Assembly: GCA_022828595.1 (NCBI GenBank)
Contig: JAKGHH010000001.1
Coordinates: forward strand, 116,634,999 to 116,698,998
DNA from: Nelumbo lutea
Lineage: Eukaryota; Streptophyta; Magnoliopsida; Proteales; Nelumbonaceae
Length of the DNA stretch: 64,000 nucleotides
Direction of reading: 5' to 3'
Shown here: piece by piece, positions 11,126 through 23,674 of the stretch
Numbering within the stretch: the stretch's first letter is position 1
Layout of the letters: every line of letters begins with the position of its first letter
Notes under the pieces: model-generated
The model's database searches: none
What the model was told of the DNA's origin: nothing
What the model saw: the letters and a program-made list of their open reading frames with translations, nothing else
Translations under genes and position numbers: made by a program

Positions 11126-14100
11126 TAAGGAGAAAATCTCAATTCCTTTGGTAGTTACATGTTATAGTATTCTGTAGGTCGGTGTGGGTAGGAGATCTAG
11201 ATACGAAACTATGCTGCGAGAAATACATGATATCATAAGGGTTTTGACCAATTAAAATGTCATGTGAATTTTAATAAACCCTACATGATTGGTTATCACT
11301 TTGATTATGCAGTTGATTGGTTACAAGTTATGTTATAAATTAAACAAAAATTATCATATTACATGTTATCAATAAAGTGAATTAAAAATAATTTTGATGC
11401 AACAAATGAATTAAAAAATACTTAAAGGAAACTTTAATTTATAACAATTTAGTAAAAATACAACATTTAAGCTAATTTTACTAATATATACAATATAATT
11501 TTATGTGAGAGTGTCAAACCTAATTGGATATGGGCAGATTCATATTTGTTTGGGTTAAGAATGGTAAAATTTAGATAATTGGATTCCATTAGGAACTCTA
11601 ATAGATTGGGACTATAGTGTTTTTTCTTCTCATTTTAATATATGCTAGGTAGGGTTTGGTTGCAAATTCTTGGAACCAATACCAAACTAGGCTATTTCCA
11701 GGGTCTACGGGTTTACCCTACCTGAGTTAACCTAGAGAGTCAACTTAGGTTGGCCTTGGTCGACTTTTTAACCAAGCTAGCCTTGAAATAAATCTCCAAA
11801 AAAACTATAAGGAAATCAAGCACCATGGTTATAAAGACCATGGTCTCATTGACCATTAGTCACTTCAATGATTTGATCATTTTTCTTTACTTTAATATCT
11901 GAATGTGAATAATAGGTGATGTAAAAGGTAAAATTTCCAAAATTTAAATTATAATAAGTTTTATTATTATTATTATTATTTAATATGACATCAAGGGTTT
12001 ACACATTTGACCCAAAAAGGTTGAATCATTGATTCATCACCAAAAGGAAAACAATTCCTAAGGCCTTTGCCTCTCTACTTCTTTATCCCAATCTAGAAGA
12101 AGTTGGGAATGTAAGTTTTCCAAGTTCTTAGAACTTCAAGCAACCTAGAACTAGACTTAATTTAGGAACTACAAACTTAATGATCTAGAAGATGGAGTGA
12201 GAGGCTTACCTCTCATATATAACATTGGTAATGTTTTTCCAGTAACTGAACTAAGTTGAAATAGTGTTTAAACGAACTCTTGAGCTGGTGAAGTGCTTCT
12301 AGTCGACCCTCTAATGTTAAATTACAAATCTGAAATTTAAAATATAGTGGGGCAGATTTGGACCTTAAAGCTCAAAGTCTTGGAGATTTCTTGCAAATGT
12401 GACCTCTATAAGGGGTTGAAAATGCTTTTAGGCTCTCTCCTCTTCATTTGGGCTCGATTTGGGTCTCTATTTATAAAGAAAGAGAAAGGAATCAGGTCTA
12501 AGACTTGCACCAAACATGCAAAAATACTTAAGAAACCCGATCTTGCATGACAAGCTTTTCAGAGGATATCCAATGGTTTAATAAATCAATATAAGATTTC
12601 TATGAATCTTTCTAGGGTTTCTTGTGTCCAATGGGGTTATTTTCAATCTTGTCTATGTCAAGCTTGAACTTAACCTTATAGTAGTAAAAAATGTAAATTT
12701 GAAATGGATACAATGACCCTTATGTCATTTCCAATGTTCAAGAAGGGTTACCTTGGGGTTCTTGGGTTCTTTTAGTTTATTTTACTTATCCTAACTTGTC
12801 TAGGTGTTTTAATAGGTCAAGTATAGGATTGGCATCATCCTCCACCCTCTTGAAGTCTTAAGTTGGGATAGATGAGGGGCGATTTTAATCTAGTGCGTTA
12901 AAATAAAATCTTTCTAGTTTAATGGTTAAATGAGTGAACTAGGTCATGAAATTTGACATATTGGGGTTTTTTTGGTCTTTAAACATGGTAGTGAGGTCTA
13001 ACTAGTCAAATGAGATTTAAATGATGGAGATCTATGGTTGATAACCTCTAATTAATTCAATTTATTAAAATAGAATCTTGGCTTGATGGTTAGTCAAATG
13101 AGAAAATAATGGGATGAAATTTGGTGGGTAGACATTTTTGAATGTCCTAAATCTGATGAAAAAATCAGATTTTTTTAATAGAGATGTGGGTTGAAAGATT
13201 TGGTTCACATAAAGGTTTTAGCCTATGAATCATTAACCAATGAGAAAGTTTAAAACAAAATCTTACTCATTTTAAAAGGAAATGGAGGAATTTAAGGCTA
13301 AAATTGAATGGTTGGATTATTTATAGTATTTTAGAGTTAAAAAGAGAAGTTTGGTTGCTTGGGTTACAATTTCTTGTGTGATTTAATTATAAGTATCAAA
13401 TTAGAATTTTTGTTGATTGAATGGTTAAACCAGGGAATTTTGAGTTGAAATTTGACATGTTAGCATGAATTAAGATAAGAAGTCAGGTGGAAGGTTCAAA
13501 TCTAAAAAAGAATTTGTTGATCTTAATTGTTTAGTTTTATGGAATCTTGGCATTTTTATGGTTCATCATCATAATCATAGTGGGATTTAGGAATTGGTTA
13601 TATCTTATTGTTCTTGTAGCAATGAATATGTCAGATTTGATTTCATGGAGTCAATGTTCCAACATTGCATAGGTCGGGGTAATTGGAGAGGAGGTTAGTG
13701 TGATGAACGATGGATCTTTAGAGTTTGATCATAAAATTTAATTTGTAACTAAGTTATAGTTTCCTATGTTTAGTAATTATGTTTGACCAATGCTAAAGCC
13801 TATGTAGCATTAGATGTTGATTTCAATGTTTTTATCAATCTAAGGTTAAGTTTATTGGTGTAGTTTAGTTGGGTGTTTAACATGTGGATTATGCTGAAAA
13901 GAATGAATTGGCAAGTCTCAAGTTGATTTGGTTATATTTTCAAGTTTTACTGCCTCAAAAGAGAGTATAAATAAGTAGGAAGAGTGTATTGGGCAAAAAT
14001 TAGGTGCTGACAATGGTCAATGGCAATGGCAGTCGGTTTGGTTGGGAAGTGGCAAAGGGGTGTGGTTTTGTTTCTATACTTGTTCAATAGAAGGTTAAGG

Positions 14101-16265
14101 ACAGTAGATGTGAGGGGAGAGAAGAAGAGGGAGAGAGGAGAGGGAGAGGAGCTTTGTGGCCTATCTTGAGAGGAAGAACATAATGAAAAACGAAATTATT
14201 TTCTTGGCCAAATGACTTAACTTCCATTAAGTCTCATTTACATTTTTAAGATGATGCCATGAATTTTTATTGAAGGGTTCATGTAAACAGTGGACCAAAG
14301 GGTCCATAGAATGTGAGCCCATTGTTGAACTATAAACACGAGATATTCTGGATGGACTTTAGATAGTCATATCTTCTTCTTACATTAGTAGACTACATTA
14401 GTGAATATGGACAGCATGAGCTACCCAATAATTGTGAAAGTAGATGATATACTTCGATATTTCATTCTATAGCTTCATTAAATTCCATTCATTCGGAATT
14501 CCTATTAGAAAATGAAGACCAATATTTAGAAGGCCTTTGGTTTTGGTTTGATTGTCTTGCAATGGTAGGGGAGCAAGGATAAGAGAAAGGAAGAGCGAAA
14601 AGATTTAACGATAGAGTTCCGATAACCTAAAATTAAAAATTAAAGTTTTTTGGTGTCCATTTATCATTACTCTCGATAATTTTAAAATGATAAAATTAAG
14701 ACGACATGGTAAAACTCTATTGGAGGACCCATGCATCCCATGGACCAAAGGGTCCATACAATTCAGAGATATTATATAGAGAAGTGACAATCTAGCTCTC
14801 AATATTTTCCATATCTGCATTTTCTGTTAATAGATGCAGCTTTACTCTACAATCCCCCTTTCATTCAACAAAGCTAAACCTATTTTTTGGGTATTTTGAA
14901 ATTTAAAAAATAAGGGTTTTTAACTAGAGATTATGTAGATTAAAATGGAGTTGTAATGGCCAATTTAAAAGGTGATTTGGCACTTGATTTGGTTTTTATG
15001 TTCATTAGGGTTTGAAATAGAAACAATTTGCACTTGTTCACTAATTTTTGTTTCTGATTACAAAACATGCAATGAATTAATCAAGTATGGAATCTACATG
15101 ATCTGTGGGGTGTCCTACAATAAACTAGAACATGGATGATTTTCGTTTTAGTGCATATGTGGAGGGAGAAACAAAGGTGTGATTGGTGGGAGGTGCTTCA
15201 AGTAACAGGAGAACCATGAGAAAGAAGAAGAAAAAAATAGATGAAAGCATTGCTAGTTTGTTGTTCAGTTGTGACAATGGTGGCAAGACACTGCTATAGT
15301 GAAATTGCAATGGCCATGGTGGAGAAATAGAGAGAGAGGAGGAGGAAGAGGTTACTACTGTTACTTGTTTGGGTGCTCTGTTCTCTAGAGGAAGAAGGTG
15401 AACAATAACGGACAGGGGAAAAAAAGAGAGGAAAAGAAAATAGAGAGATAAAAGGAATGAATGCCACATCACGCTGTAAAGTCTCGTTCTCTTGTTAAAC
15501 TGGCATAACACATTGTTATTAGAATTAGAGGGTAGATGTAAAATGTGGAGCAAAGGGTCCATAAAATGTAAACTCCCCTAGCTCAACCAATGAATTTTTT
15601 GGCCCTAGAAAATGTGAGAAAGCCAACTATTAATTTGATCATTGATAGATCTAAAAGAAATATCCAACCTAAAATCTTAAGCTATTTGGTGAGGTCTCTA
15701 AATTGGTTTTTATTCTCCAACATGCCCCTTACATGAAATGCCCATTAGGCTTGAACCATGGACAAGCATAGGCTCACCCGTACTTCATGCTGAACTTTAG
15801 CTAATTTAGTAGGATCGAACACTAGACCACATAGTCAAACAAACCCTGATACCATCTCAAAAAGTTATTTAACCTAAACACTTAAGTTGTTAGGCGAGGT
15901 CCTTGAATATGTTTTCATTTTCTAACAATTGAATTCGGAAGTAAAATATGCAGCACTACATAGTTAGCACTTGATCGAACACTATACCAAGTGAGATAAG
16001 TACCAAGCCTTTCATCAGGTAGTTAACTTCTCAACCTTATCCATCATATTTTCATCAACCTGGCAATTAGCTTCTCAACCTTCACCATATATTCCCAATC
16101 ATTTCTCACTTATTCCTCTTTATCATCAAGGGAAGATTCACAAAGACTTCAATAACTGTAAATATGATGATCAAATGACCATGCAGTACATATAAGAATT
16201 ACTATGATCATGGTGAATAACCTTTTCTCATATATTCTTGTCTTTTATCTTCTAATATGCATGCA
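11126..16265. other. AT-rich intergenic DNA
   Basis: About 5 kb without a recognisable gene. The 145-residue minus-strand frame at 15,125-15,562 is low-complexity Leu/Phe/Ser sequence with no family resemblance. A palindromic 16-mer TGGACCAAAGGGTCCA occurs at 14,291 and 14,741, and with one change at 15,546, suggesting fragments of a MITE family. An ATT microsatellite lies near 11,955. Confidence 0.5.
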
Positions 16266-18063
16266 TTAGTTAATGGTGTTATGAGCTGTAGGTTTCATCC
16301 CAGTAGGGGTCTACGACAGGGATGCCCACTTTCCCCATATCTATATATATTATCTGTACTGAGGTTCTCTCTTGTTTACTTACCTCTCAGCTTCAATGGG
16401 GTTATCTTGGGTGCATAAAATTTGACAAATTGGGGACTAAAGTGAACCACTTATTTTTCGTTGATGACAGGTTACTATTTGGTAAATGTTTTACTCGAGA
16501 TGTCGAATATCTTCAACATCAATTGCATTTTTTCAGTAAATGGTATGGTTAAGTAATAAACTATCAAAAGTCGAACATTTCTTTTAGTAGGAATACCCAC
16601 CTCCGTGTACGAGAGATATTGCCATCTTTATTGGAGGTTCGTATGATGCAATTACAAGAGAAATATTTGTATTGCCCTCTATTATTTGGCAAGTCCAAAT
16701 GTCATTGTTAGAAGAAGATAGCTGACTGGGTGAAACAAAAATTAGCTACTTGGAAGATTAACCTTCTTTCACAAGCTGGCCGATCAAGTTTAATCAAATC
16801 CACATTAATTCGAGGTGATTCCTTTTTACCATATGCAGACATTTATCTTGCCTATGGAGATTTGTAAACAACTTGTAATGATATGCCATGATTTTTGGTG
16901 GGGCCATATGCAAGAAAATAAGAAGGTTCATCTCCTTGCATGGATAGCTATGCTTAATGCTAAAGAGAATGGTGATTTGGGTTTTTGTGCTTCTGAGATG
17001 AAAAATCAAGCTCTCATAGCTAAATTAACATGGTGGTTTCTCACTAATATGTCTTATATTTGGGCAAAAATTTTGGAGGCAAAATACTTCAAAACGGATA
17101 GTTTTTGGGCTTGCACTATGAAGCAAGGTGTGTCTACAATTTGGACTAGTTTATTCATAGGTAAAAATGTTATCACCCAAGGTGCTCGATGGTTGATTGG
17201 TGATGGTTGGTATGTAGATTTCATTCATGATCCATGGTGTGGTAATGGCATCTTCCTTAATGATTTTATACAAGACCAACATGCATAGGGGTGTATTGCT
17301 CAATTTATTGATCATAACTCTATGACTTGATGTTCTACTCGTCTCTCTCCACTATTTAATGCCCTTGTTTTCAATTTAATAAAGTACCTTTGCCATACCC
17401 AAGAACTACTATACAAGGTAAGTTGATTTGGAAATTTACACCTTATGGCCATTATACACTCAATTTTGGTCTCAAGGTGTTTACATCTAATCTTGCATGT
17501 GATTTTAAGAGTAATTTTATTATATATGATATGCCATAAACATCCCTTTGAAAATCAAAGTCATTGACTCCATCTTTAAAGTTTTTCCTTTAGCATTGCA
17601 TTTTATGACATTTTCCACACTCATGTTTAGTAAGAACATACACCATTTTAATATTGACATAAGCTGCCCTCTATGCATGTGACAACATCAAAGAGACATT
17701 GTAACATCTTCTTGTACTGTCCAATGACACAAGTAGTCTGGTCTACGTCCTATTTAATTTTTAAGCCTCATGAATTCAATTTCAATGATATTAGAGAACT
17801 GATTTTCTACTAGTAGAAATTACAAATTAGACCTAGATTTTGATTCAGATGACATAGGCTGGTTTTTACGTGGTGCAATTATTTTATGACAAATTTAGTT
17901 TACAAGGAACAAACGTGTATTTGAGGGAAAAGACTTTGATCCATTTTATATCCAAATCTCATTAAACCATGGATTATTACATTTTCTATATCAATGTTTT
18001 CTTCAGCTACTATAATTGAGGCGATGCACAAGTTATTACTAACCTTCTATTGGTGGAACACTC
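16266..18063 (+). pseudogene. LINE ORF2 remnant: reverse transcriptase, zf-RVT, start of RNase H
   Basis: Translated pieces in shifting frames match plant non-LTR reverse transcriptase in order. GLRQGCPLSPYLYI is at about 16,310 and the catalytic-site form FVDD (usually FADD) at about 16,460. The downstream connection region runs 16,815-17,288 (FWWG, GDLGFCASEMKNQALIAKLTWW, WLIGDGWYVDFIHDPWCG). A zinc-finger-like CPLC...CPMTQVVW lies near 17,660-17,730, and LWQI...RNKRVFEG near 17,890. Frameshifts and stops are many. The 5' part before the RT palm is absent. The 3' end is interrupted by the Tat element at 18,064 and resumes at 30,131. Confidence 0.85.
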
Positions 18064-18755
18064 TGATAATGCACAGATTCACTTTCTTTCCTGTTAGAGG
18101 ACAGCTCGGATGAAGTGTACTAAGGTCGAGGTGCCAGTTTGCAAAAGTGAAAGAAGATCATAGTGTTTGAGGGCTTAGACCTGAGGTGAGCACTCTGGTG
18201 CTTAAATCAAATGAGCTAGTTGAGAGTAGAGAGTAAGAGGGTAAGAGCTAAGTTGCACTTAATTACGTGTACCTTGGTAAAGGAGGGTTGAGTCCTTTAT
18301 ATAGGCATCACGGTCCGAATTCCATCTTGATATATCCAGGGACATTAGGCTTTATCAGCTTGTGATCTTCGGGGTGTGTTCCTCCCACGTTGGTGGCGGA
18401 CATTATTCGATCTCTTCAAGTTATACGGAGGATGGGATCATCTGCATCGGATAAGGGTCGTGCTATCACCTGACTCGGAACTAATAGGCACGTTATTCTA
18501 GATAAGGATAGTATGCCATGTAAGTTGGTACCCCTGAGGTTGGTTGACTGCTTGGGTATCTGGTTACCCAAGTTGGAGGAGGAGAGGTGGAAGTCGACCA
18601 TCGGCCTTCTTTACCGAGGTGGTGTGCACTGCCTTATAGTCACGTTAGTTTCCTCAGGTCAAGTTACACATGGCACTTGGTGCTAACATTCTTCTGGGTG
18701 GTTTGGATGCACCACGTACCACTCCGTTACAGGTTGGCCAAATTACCCTTCATCA
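18064..18755 (-). repeat. 3' LTR of the minus-strand Tat element
   Basis: Begins TGATAATGCA and ends CTTCATCA on plus. It aligns along its length with 29,417-30,130. A TATATAGG box on the complementary strand lies near 18,298. It is followed inward by ATTGCCCCCCACTCCT, the complement of the polypurine tract. Confidence 0.85.
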
Positions 18756-19061
18756 ATTGCCCCCCACTCCTAAGTTCAAGGTGGTAAGCTTGGTGAGGGA
18801 GTAGTTTGACCTGGGGTGATTTCAACCTGAATTCTGGCATCAGGTTCTCACTGGGTTAGCGATTCATACTTGGTTTGGTCCATCCGTGTAGGACCATCTG
18901 ACAGGTTGCATACCGAGGAAACGCAGATGTCATACAAAGATTAAACTCCATCGACATAAAAAATGTACTAAACTATTTTCACCTTAGAATCCGAACCGTC
19001 GTGCTTGTTCGAGTTGTCGAATAAGATTAATTTCAGTCGTTCACTACCCAACTCCCTTGGC

Positions 19062-19069
19062 TATAAATA
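19062..19069 (+). promoter_or_regulatory. TATA box upstream of the antisense ORF
   Basis: TATAAATAGGGGACC lies about 190 bp before the antisense-ORF ATG, inside the element and outside the LTRs. A splice-donor-like TTTG|GTGAGT near 19,200 suggests a short leader intron. It looks like an internal promoter on the strand opposite to gag-pol. Confidence 0.5.
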
Positions 19070-19251
19070 GGGGACCCTAGGCCTGGGGGACCATTTGCAC
19101 CTGTTCTAAGTTCTAGAGCGAAGCCAATGGTCTCGCACCCTTGAGAAACTCGGTGTTTTGCCCAGTTAGGTTGGTCCTAATTGCTTCCTTTCTTAGTTTG
19201 GTGAGTCTTCCGTCCTCATTTTTTTTCCTTTTCCTCTTTTAACTTATTGCC

Positions 19252-21116
19252 ATGTTGGGTGGTTCCCCTAAGGGAGAGGGTCGAAGGGGCACTCATGCTG
19301 AGGAGGGGTCCTTGACTCCAAAGTAGCGGGGTTCCCACAAAAGGGCCTCAACCTCTCATAGGCAGCCTTAGACGAGGTCGGAGTTCAGTCCTACTGAGCT
19401 CATGGGTGATGACATCCTGAACCTAGCCTACATCTTTAGAATCCTATATGAGTTTGACCTCATCCTTCCTTGCGATAATCAGCTCCCTTGGAACCATAAA
19501 AGGAACAAGCTCTGTGTCTTTTAGGAGGCCTTGGTGGCTGACCTTAGGTTCCCCCTTCATCCATTCATCCCCAAGGTCCTCAATTACTATAAGGCCACTT
19601 TAGTTCAATTCACCCCAAATTCCATTAGGACCCTGGTCGGGACCATCTCCTTTTGCCACCACTTCGAATTTTCCTTAGAGACCTTTCCAACACGTGTCAA
19701 ATGAAGAAAATGGCCGACGAGCAATGCTATTACTACCTATCCTATTGATCAGGCTGTAGGCTGTTAGGCAGCTTCCCTTCTAAGGTGACTGCTTGAAAGA
19801 AGAAATTTTTCTTCTTGGCCAAGTATGGTGGGTGGCCTCTTAATACAAAGTGGAGACAGGGCATTAGGGACATCCGGGAGTCCAACCTAGACAAGTGTCT
19901 ATGGAAGAGGGTGCAAGTTCTAGTAGCTTGGAAATCACTAGTCGACAAATTCTTGGTAGAAGATATGATGATCCATGTCGGGCTTTGTCCTCTGGGTAGG
20001 TCGTTGTCGTAGTGCCTAGGTCAGTTTTTTACTTTTTTGTCGTTTCCCTTAATAATTTTGATTGACCTTGCATTTTCTTTGTAGGAAAAGGTATGGCAGA
20101 CATGAATGTAGCTAGGCTCTTCGCTAGGACAAAGAGCAATAAGAAGAGGAAGACCTTTGAGAGGGATGCCCTCGAGCTAGGACGTTGGAGGTGACCTGGT
20201 TGGAAAAAGATGAGAGGAGCCTTGTGGTCATTTATCGAAGACGAGTCGTAGGTTGAGTCGAGAAGGGAGCTCGTAGAGAGTCATAGACCCGGGGGCCACT
20301 AGGCCATGACGATGAGGGAGGAGCCTACTCTCCTAGGAATTAGGACCTCGGGGAGATGATCTGTCTTTGACTCGGCAATGGCGTTGGAACTAAGTAAGGC
20401 CATCATGGTCCCCGAGGAGGTCACCGAGTACCAGAGGAAGCTTCCTACTATCATTGGTGGCGTCATCCTGCACCACCTCATGACAGTATGTTCTCAATCT
20501 CTCCCTTATAATATGGTCATTGATTCTAGTTTGCCTTCTATTGAATTTACCTTTCTCTGCTGTTTTGCTTAGGCCAACTCTTTGACGCATGCAATTATGG
20601 GCTGGGCTGAGGTGATTTACCGCCGATTTGAAGTCCTAAAGAAGGAAGCTGAGGAGTCTACCATTGAGATCAAGGGATCTAAGGGCCGAGGTGGCTTGAT
20701 GGATGGCTGGGCAGGAAAAGCAAGCAAAGAGGGTGGACAGCCTCCTCGGCAAGCTAGAGCAAGTGAGGACCAAGGTCAAGGAGCGTAGGTCCAAATTCTT
20801 GAACGAGCTCCACCAAGCGAAGGAGAAGGCCATCCAAGACTACCTCATCTCATCTGCATGCCAGGCAGCCAAGGATGACTACACTCTTTTGGCCTTCCGA
20901 AAGGGCTTCAAGATTCGTTGCATGTTCACCAAGTCTCTTTTTTCGGAGGTCGACTTTGGCTAGATGGCTAGCTACAACGTCTCCAATGTGATGATTGATT
21001 AGGTTGGTGAGGAACCAAACTCCAAGCTCGAGGTTGACGAGGAAGGCCCCAATGATGTGTAGGATGATGACAACGGTATATGGGGTGGCGGTGACCTATC
21101 TCCAATAGAAGAATGA
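19252..21116 (+). pseudogene. Antisense ORF of the Tat element (Transposase_28-like)
   Basis: The plus strand, opposite to gag-pol, encodes MLGGSPKGEGRRGTHAEEGS from an ATG at 19,252. It continues in one frame with a few stops through LILPCDNQLPW and LRFPLHPFIPKVLNYY, then LVQFTPNSIRTLVGTISFC, the signature of the plant 'putative gypsy type transposon' domain (Transposase_28-like). FFLAKYGGWPLNTKW and VEDMMIHVGLCPLG follow, then an apparent intron (G|GTAGGT at about 19,996 to TTTGTAG|GA at about 20,086). Later parts hold a charged coiled-coil-like stretch (EQVRTKVKERRSKFLNELHQ), FRKGFKIRC and an acidic tail, ending at 21,116. Function is unknown. It is convergent with integrase. Confidence 0.7.
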
Positions 21117-21560
21117 ACCCTTGCCTCTTTTCTTGGACCCCCTTGTACATACTATGTATCTCGAGCCTTCGAGCTCGGTTCTTCATGCTTTCCATTTTGT
21201 TTTTTTTTTTTTTTTTGTTGAAGTAACAATATACCTATCTTTATTGCTAAGTAATGGAAATTCCTTTTGCCGATGTTTGGTCCTTTGTTTCACCCCTTTT
21301 ATTTTCTAAGACCTTATACTGGTTAGAAAATAGGCCATGTTAAAAAATGTTTGTTGGGGCATTTTTGTGCCGACGTACCCTTCAGAGTTTGACTCTTTGA
21401 TCTGTGAACCAAGGTGCCTAAAGTGGGTCGACCCTCACTTTCAATTGAATCAAAGTGCTCAAAGTGGATCGATCGGACCAAATCGCATAGCGGGTTGTTG
21501 CGCGAGCTAGCTTGGAATTTCGAGCTTATTGTTGCTAACGCTTAGAAAAATTTTCTAGTC
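21117..21560. other. Spacer between convergent antisense ORF and integrase
   Basis: About 440 bp with no ORF. It holds a T-run near 21,200 and the palindrome-rich CTCGAGCCTTCGAGCTCGG near 21,160. It presumably contains the 3' ends of the two convergent transcripts. Confidence 0.4.
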
Positions 21561-22465
21561 CTATGTGCTCGGAACCACTTTAAGTTGTTCGCTTTCCACG
21601 TCCGAGGGAATTTGCCTCCCCTCCATGGTTTCAAGCTCATAGGATTTAAGTACCTTGGTCACCTTGTAGGGACCTTCCTTCTTTGGACCAAGCTTTTCGG
21701 CTCTAGGCTCGGGCACCATGACTCTATGTAGCACGAGGTCCCCAACTCAAAAACAACGTCTCTTAACTTTGGCGTTGTAGTACTGAGCTACCCTCTGCTG
21801 GTAGGCAGTGGTTCAAATTTGTGCCAGGTCATAGACATCTTCTGCCAAGTCCAGTTAGTGCATAGCTCATTATCATTCTCTCTGTCATTGTAGGTTTTAG
21901 ACATAATGGTTGGTACCTTGATGTCAGTTGAGATAACAACCTCTCTCCCATACATCAGGTTGAAGGGTGTCTCATTGATAGGTGTCCTACTAGTGGTACG
22001 ATATTGCCAGAGGATGCTGGAGAGCTTGTCTACCTACAAACCCTTGGCTCGGGCAAGCCAGAGTTTCAAACATTGGAGGATTACTCTATTTGTCACCACG
22101 GCTTTCCCATTTGCATGGGGTTGTGTGACCGACGTGAAATTATGTTTGATTCCCATCTTAGCACACCAATCCTAAAACCTGATATCCTCACACTACTTTT
22201 TGTTATTCAAGATCAGGACTCGAGGCATCCCATGTTAACACACAATACTCTTCCAAAAGCCATTCTATACATTGCGAGCTGTGATGGTTTCCAATGTCTT
22301 GAGCTCCACCCATTTGGTAAAGTAGTCCACTACTACGACTAAGAACTTTCATCCCTCGGTTACTAGTGGAAAAGGACCAAGGATGTTTATCCCCACTGTG
22401 CAAACGGCCATGGGCTGGCAAGGTATTGTAGGTTGGCTGTGGGTTGTCGAGGTATGGTGGCGTGC
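21561..22465 (-). pseudogene. Integrase core and C-terminus, minus-strand Tat element
   Basis: Frames encode PWPFAQWGINILGPFP, FLVVVVDYFTKWVELK, ILNNKK, FTSVTQPHANGKAVVTNRVI and PFNLMYGREVVIST, then the C-terminal VMVPEPRAEKLGPKKEGPYK and YELETMEGRQ, ending in TAG at 21,561. By family alignment the three catalytic acidic residues (D, D, E) stand as N, N and V here. The protein would be inactive even if expressed. The same region is better preserved in the element at 62.0-62.9 kb. Confidence 0.8.
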
Positions 22466-22469
22466 CTTT

Positions 22470-23220
22470 TGTGACGGTCTGACACAGGCTTAGCCTTGCC
22501 TACGCTTGGCAGTCTTATGTTAGGGACATGACCGTCACTTTCGCATGTAAGATTTTTGGGAGAATTGATGTCATCTTCAAGCAGACCACCAAAAACTTAA
22601 CGTACTCTTTGAGGAGGGGTGGTCGACCTCCTTGGGTGCCTAACCTTGGCACTCCTAGACCTTCATCCCCTTGCGGGGCGGCCCTGGTTAACGGCTAGCA
22701 TGTCTATTAGGGTTCCTCATGGGCGCACACTTGCTCATGGGAACAGTGTTGGACCGGCACTGCGCTACCGATACTCAAGGGAGGCTTGGCATGCGGGCTT
22801 GGCTCAAGCATGACCCTTCACCACGCCAGCCCCTTGCCCAAGCTGATAGCTATCCCGTTGCCTCTAGCACACGGGTGTGTTTCGGCCCAAGCGATTGCCT
22901 ATCATCATGGCACATAGGTGCCTATCATCATCGGCATTCAAGAGACCCATCACATCGGTGCCAAGTCACCTCATCGGTGCATAGTTGCCTTGCATTATGG
23001 TTGTCCCCCTTTAGCACGTAAGTGGCGCCTCCCATGGACCAGTCTGAGCCAGGAGAGTGCCCCGACCATTGGATTTGAGGTCATGATCCAATGCAATTGA
23101 CTTTGGTGGAGCCATCCCATCGGGCAACTCCTAGCCTCTAAGTGGATAAAGGCTTGTCCTAGCCTACCTTGGCCTGGATGCCGCATGGGTTTCTTCCGCT
23201 ATAGAATTACTCCCGTGACA
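22470..23220 (+). repeat. 5' LTR, non-coding element copy A
   Basis: Starts TGTGACGGTC and ends ACTCCCGTGACA. It aligns almost base for base with 24,386-25,137 apart from scattered changes. Confidence 0.9.
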
Positions 23221-23237
23221 GTTGGTATCAGAGCCAG
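23221..23237 (+). other. Primer binding site, initiator-Met type, copy A
   Basis: GTTGGTATCAGAGCCAG directly follows the LTR; TGGTATCAGAGC is the usual plant retrotransposon complement to the 3' end of tRNA-iMet. Confidence 0.85.
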
Positions 23238-23371
23238 TTGGCCATTTGCAACCGCTATTGATTTCAGCAGATTAGCCCAGAGCCAGTTGAAAAGGTCATT
23301 TCGACAAGCAGCATTTTGTGGGGTGCGGTCTCTAGGCACTTCCACCCAAGATCGAGTAGAATTCAGATCAA

Positions 23372-23674
23372 GCCTGGCAAGAGGCCATTTCATTGTTTGT
23401 GTCCCCATTCCAATGACACTAAAATAGCTTCCCTTGCAGGGGCAGATGCATTGGTTGTTGTCCTCATGCGGGGGCAGATGCGTGAGCCTTGATAGGAATG
23501 TGGGTACACTACACGAGCAGATTGCTTATCAGGCCTAGCAAGAGGCCATTCATTGTTCGTGTTCCCATTCCAATGACCCTAAAACAGCTTCCCTTGCGGG
23601 TGCAAACGCATTGGTTGTTGTCCTCATACGGGGGCAGATGTGTGAGCCTTGTTAGGAATGTGGTTACACTAGCC
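23372..23674 (+). repeat. Tandem duplication inside non-coding element copy A
   Basis: Two adjacent units start at 23,372 (GCCTGGCAAGAGGCCA) and 23,533 (GCCTAGCAAGAGGCCA). Each continues through TTGGTTGTTGTCCTCAT and GTGAGCCTTG. The period is 161 bp, with about 90% identity by eye. Confidence 0.75.

Noticed and set aside
15125..15562. 145-codon minus-strand open frame
   Set aside because: Low-complexity Leu/Phe/Ser sequence ending in a TGGAGCAAAGGGTCC repeat; no domain or splice support.
15780..15870. tRNA or SINE with B-box-like GTTCGATCC and a TGGTATCAG primer-like word on minus
   Set aside because: No cloverleaf can be drawn and no A box lies at the right distance; the words may be debris of an old LTR element.
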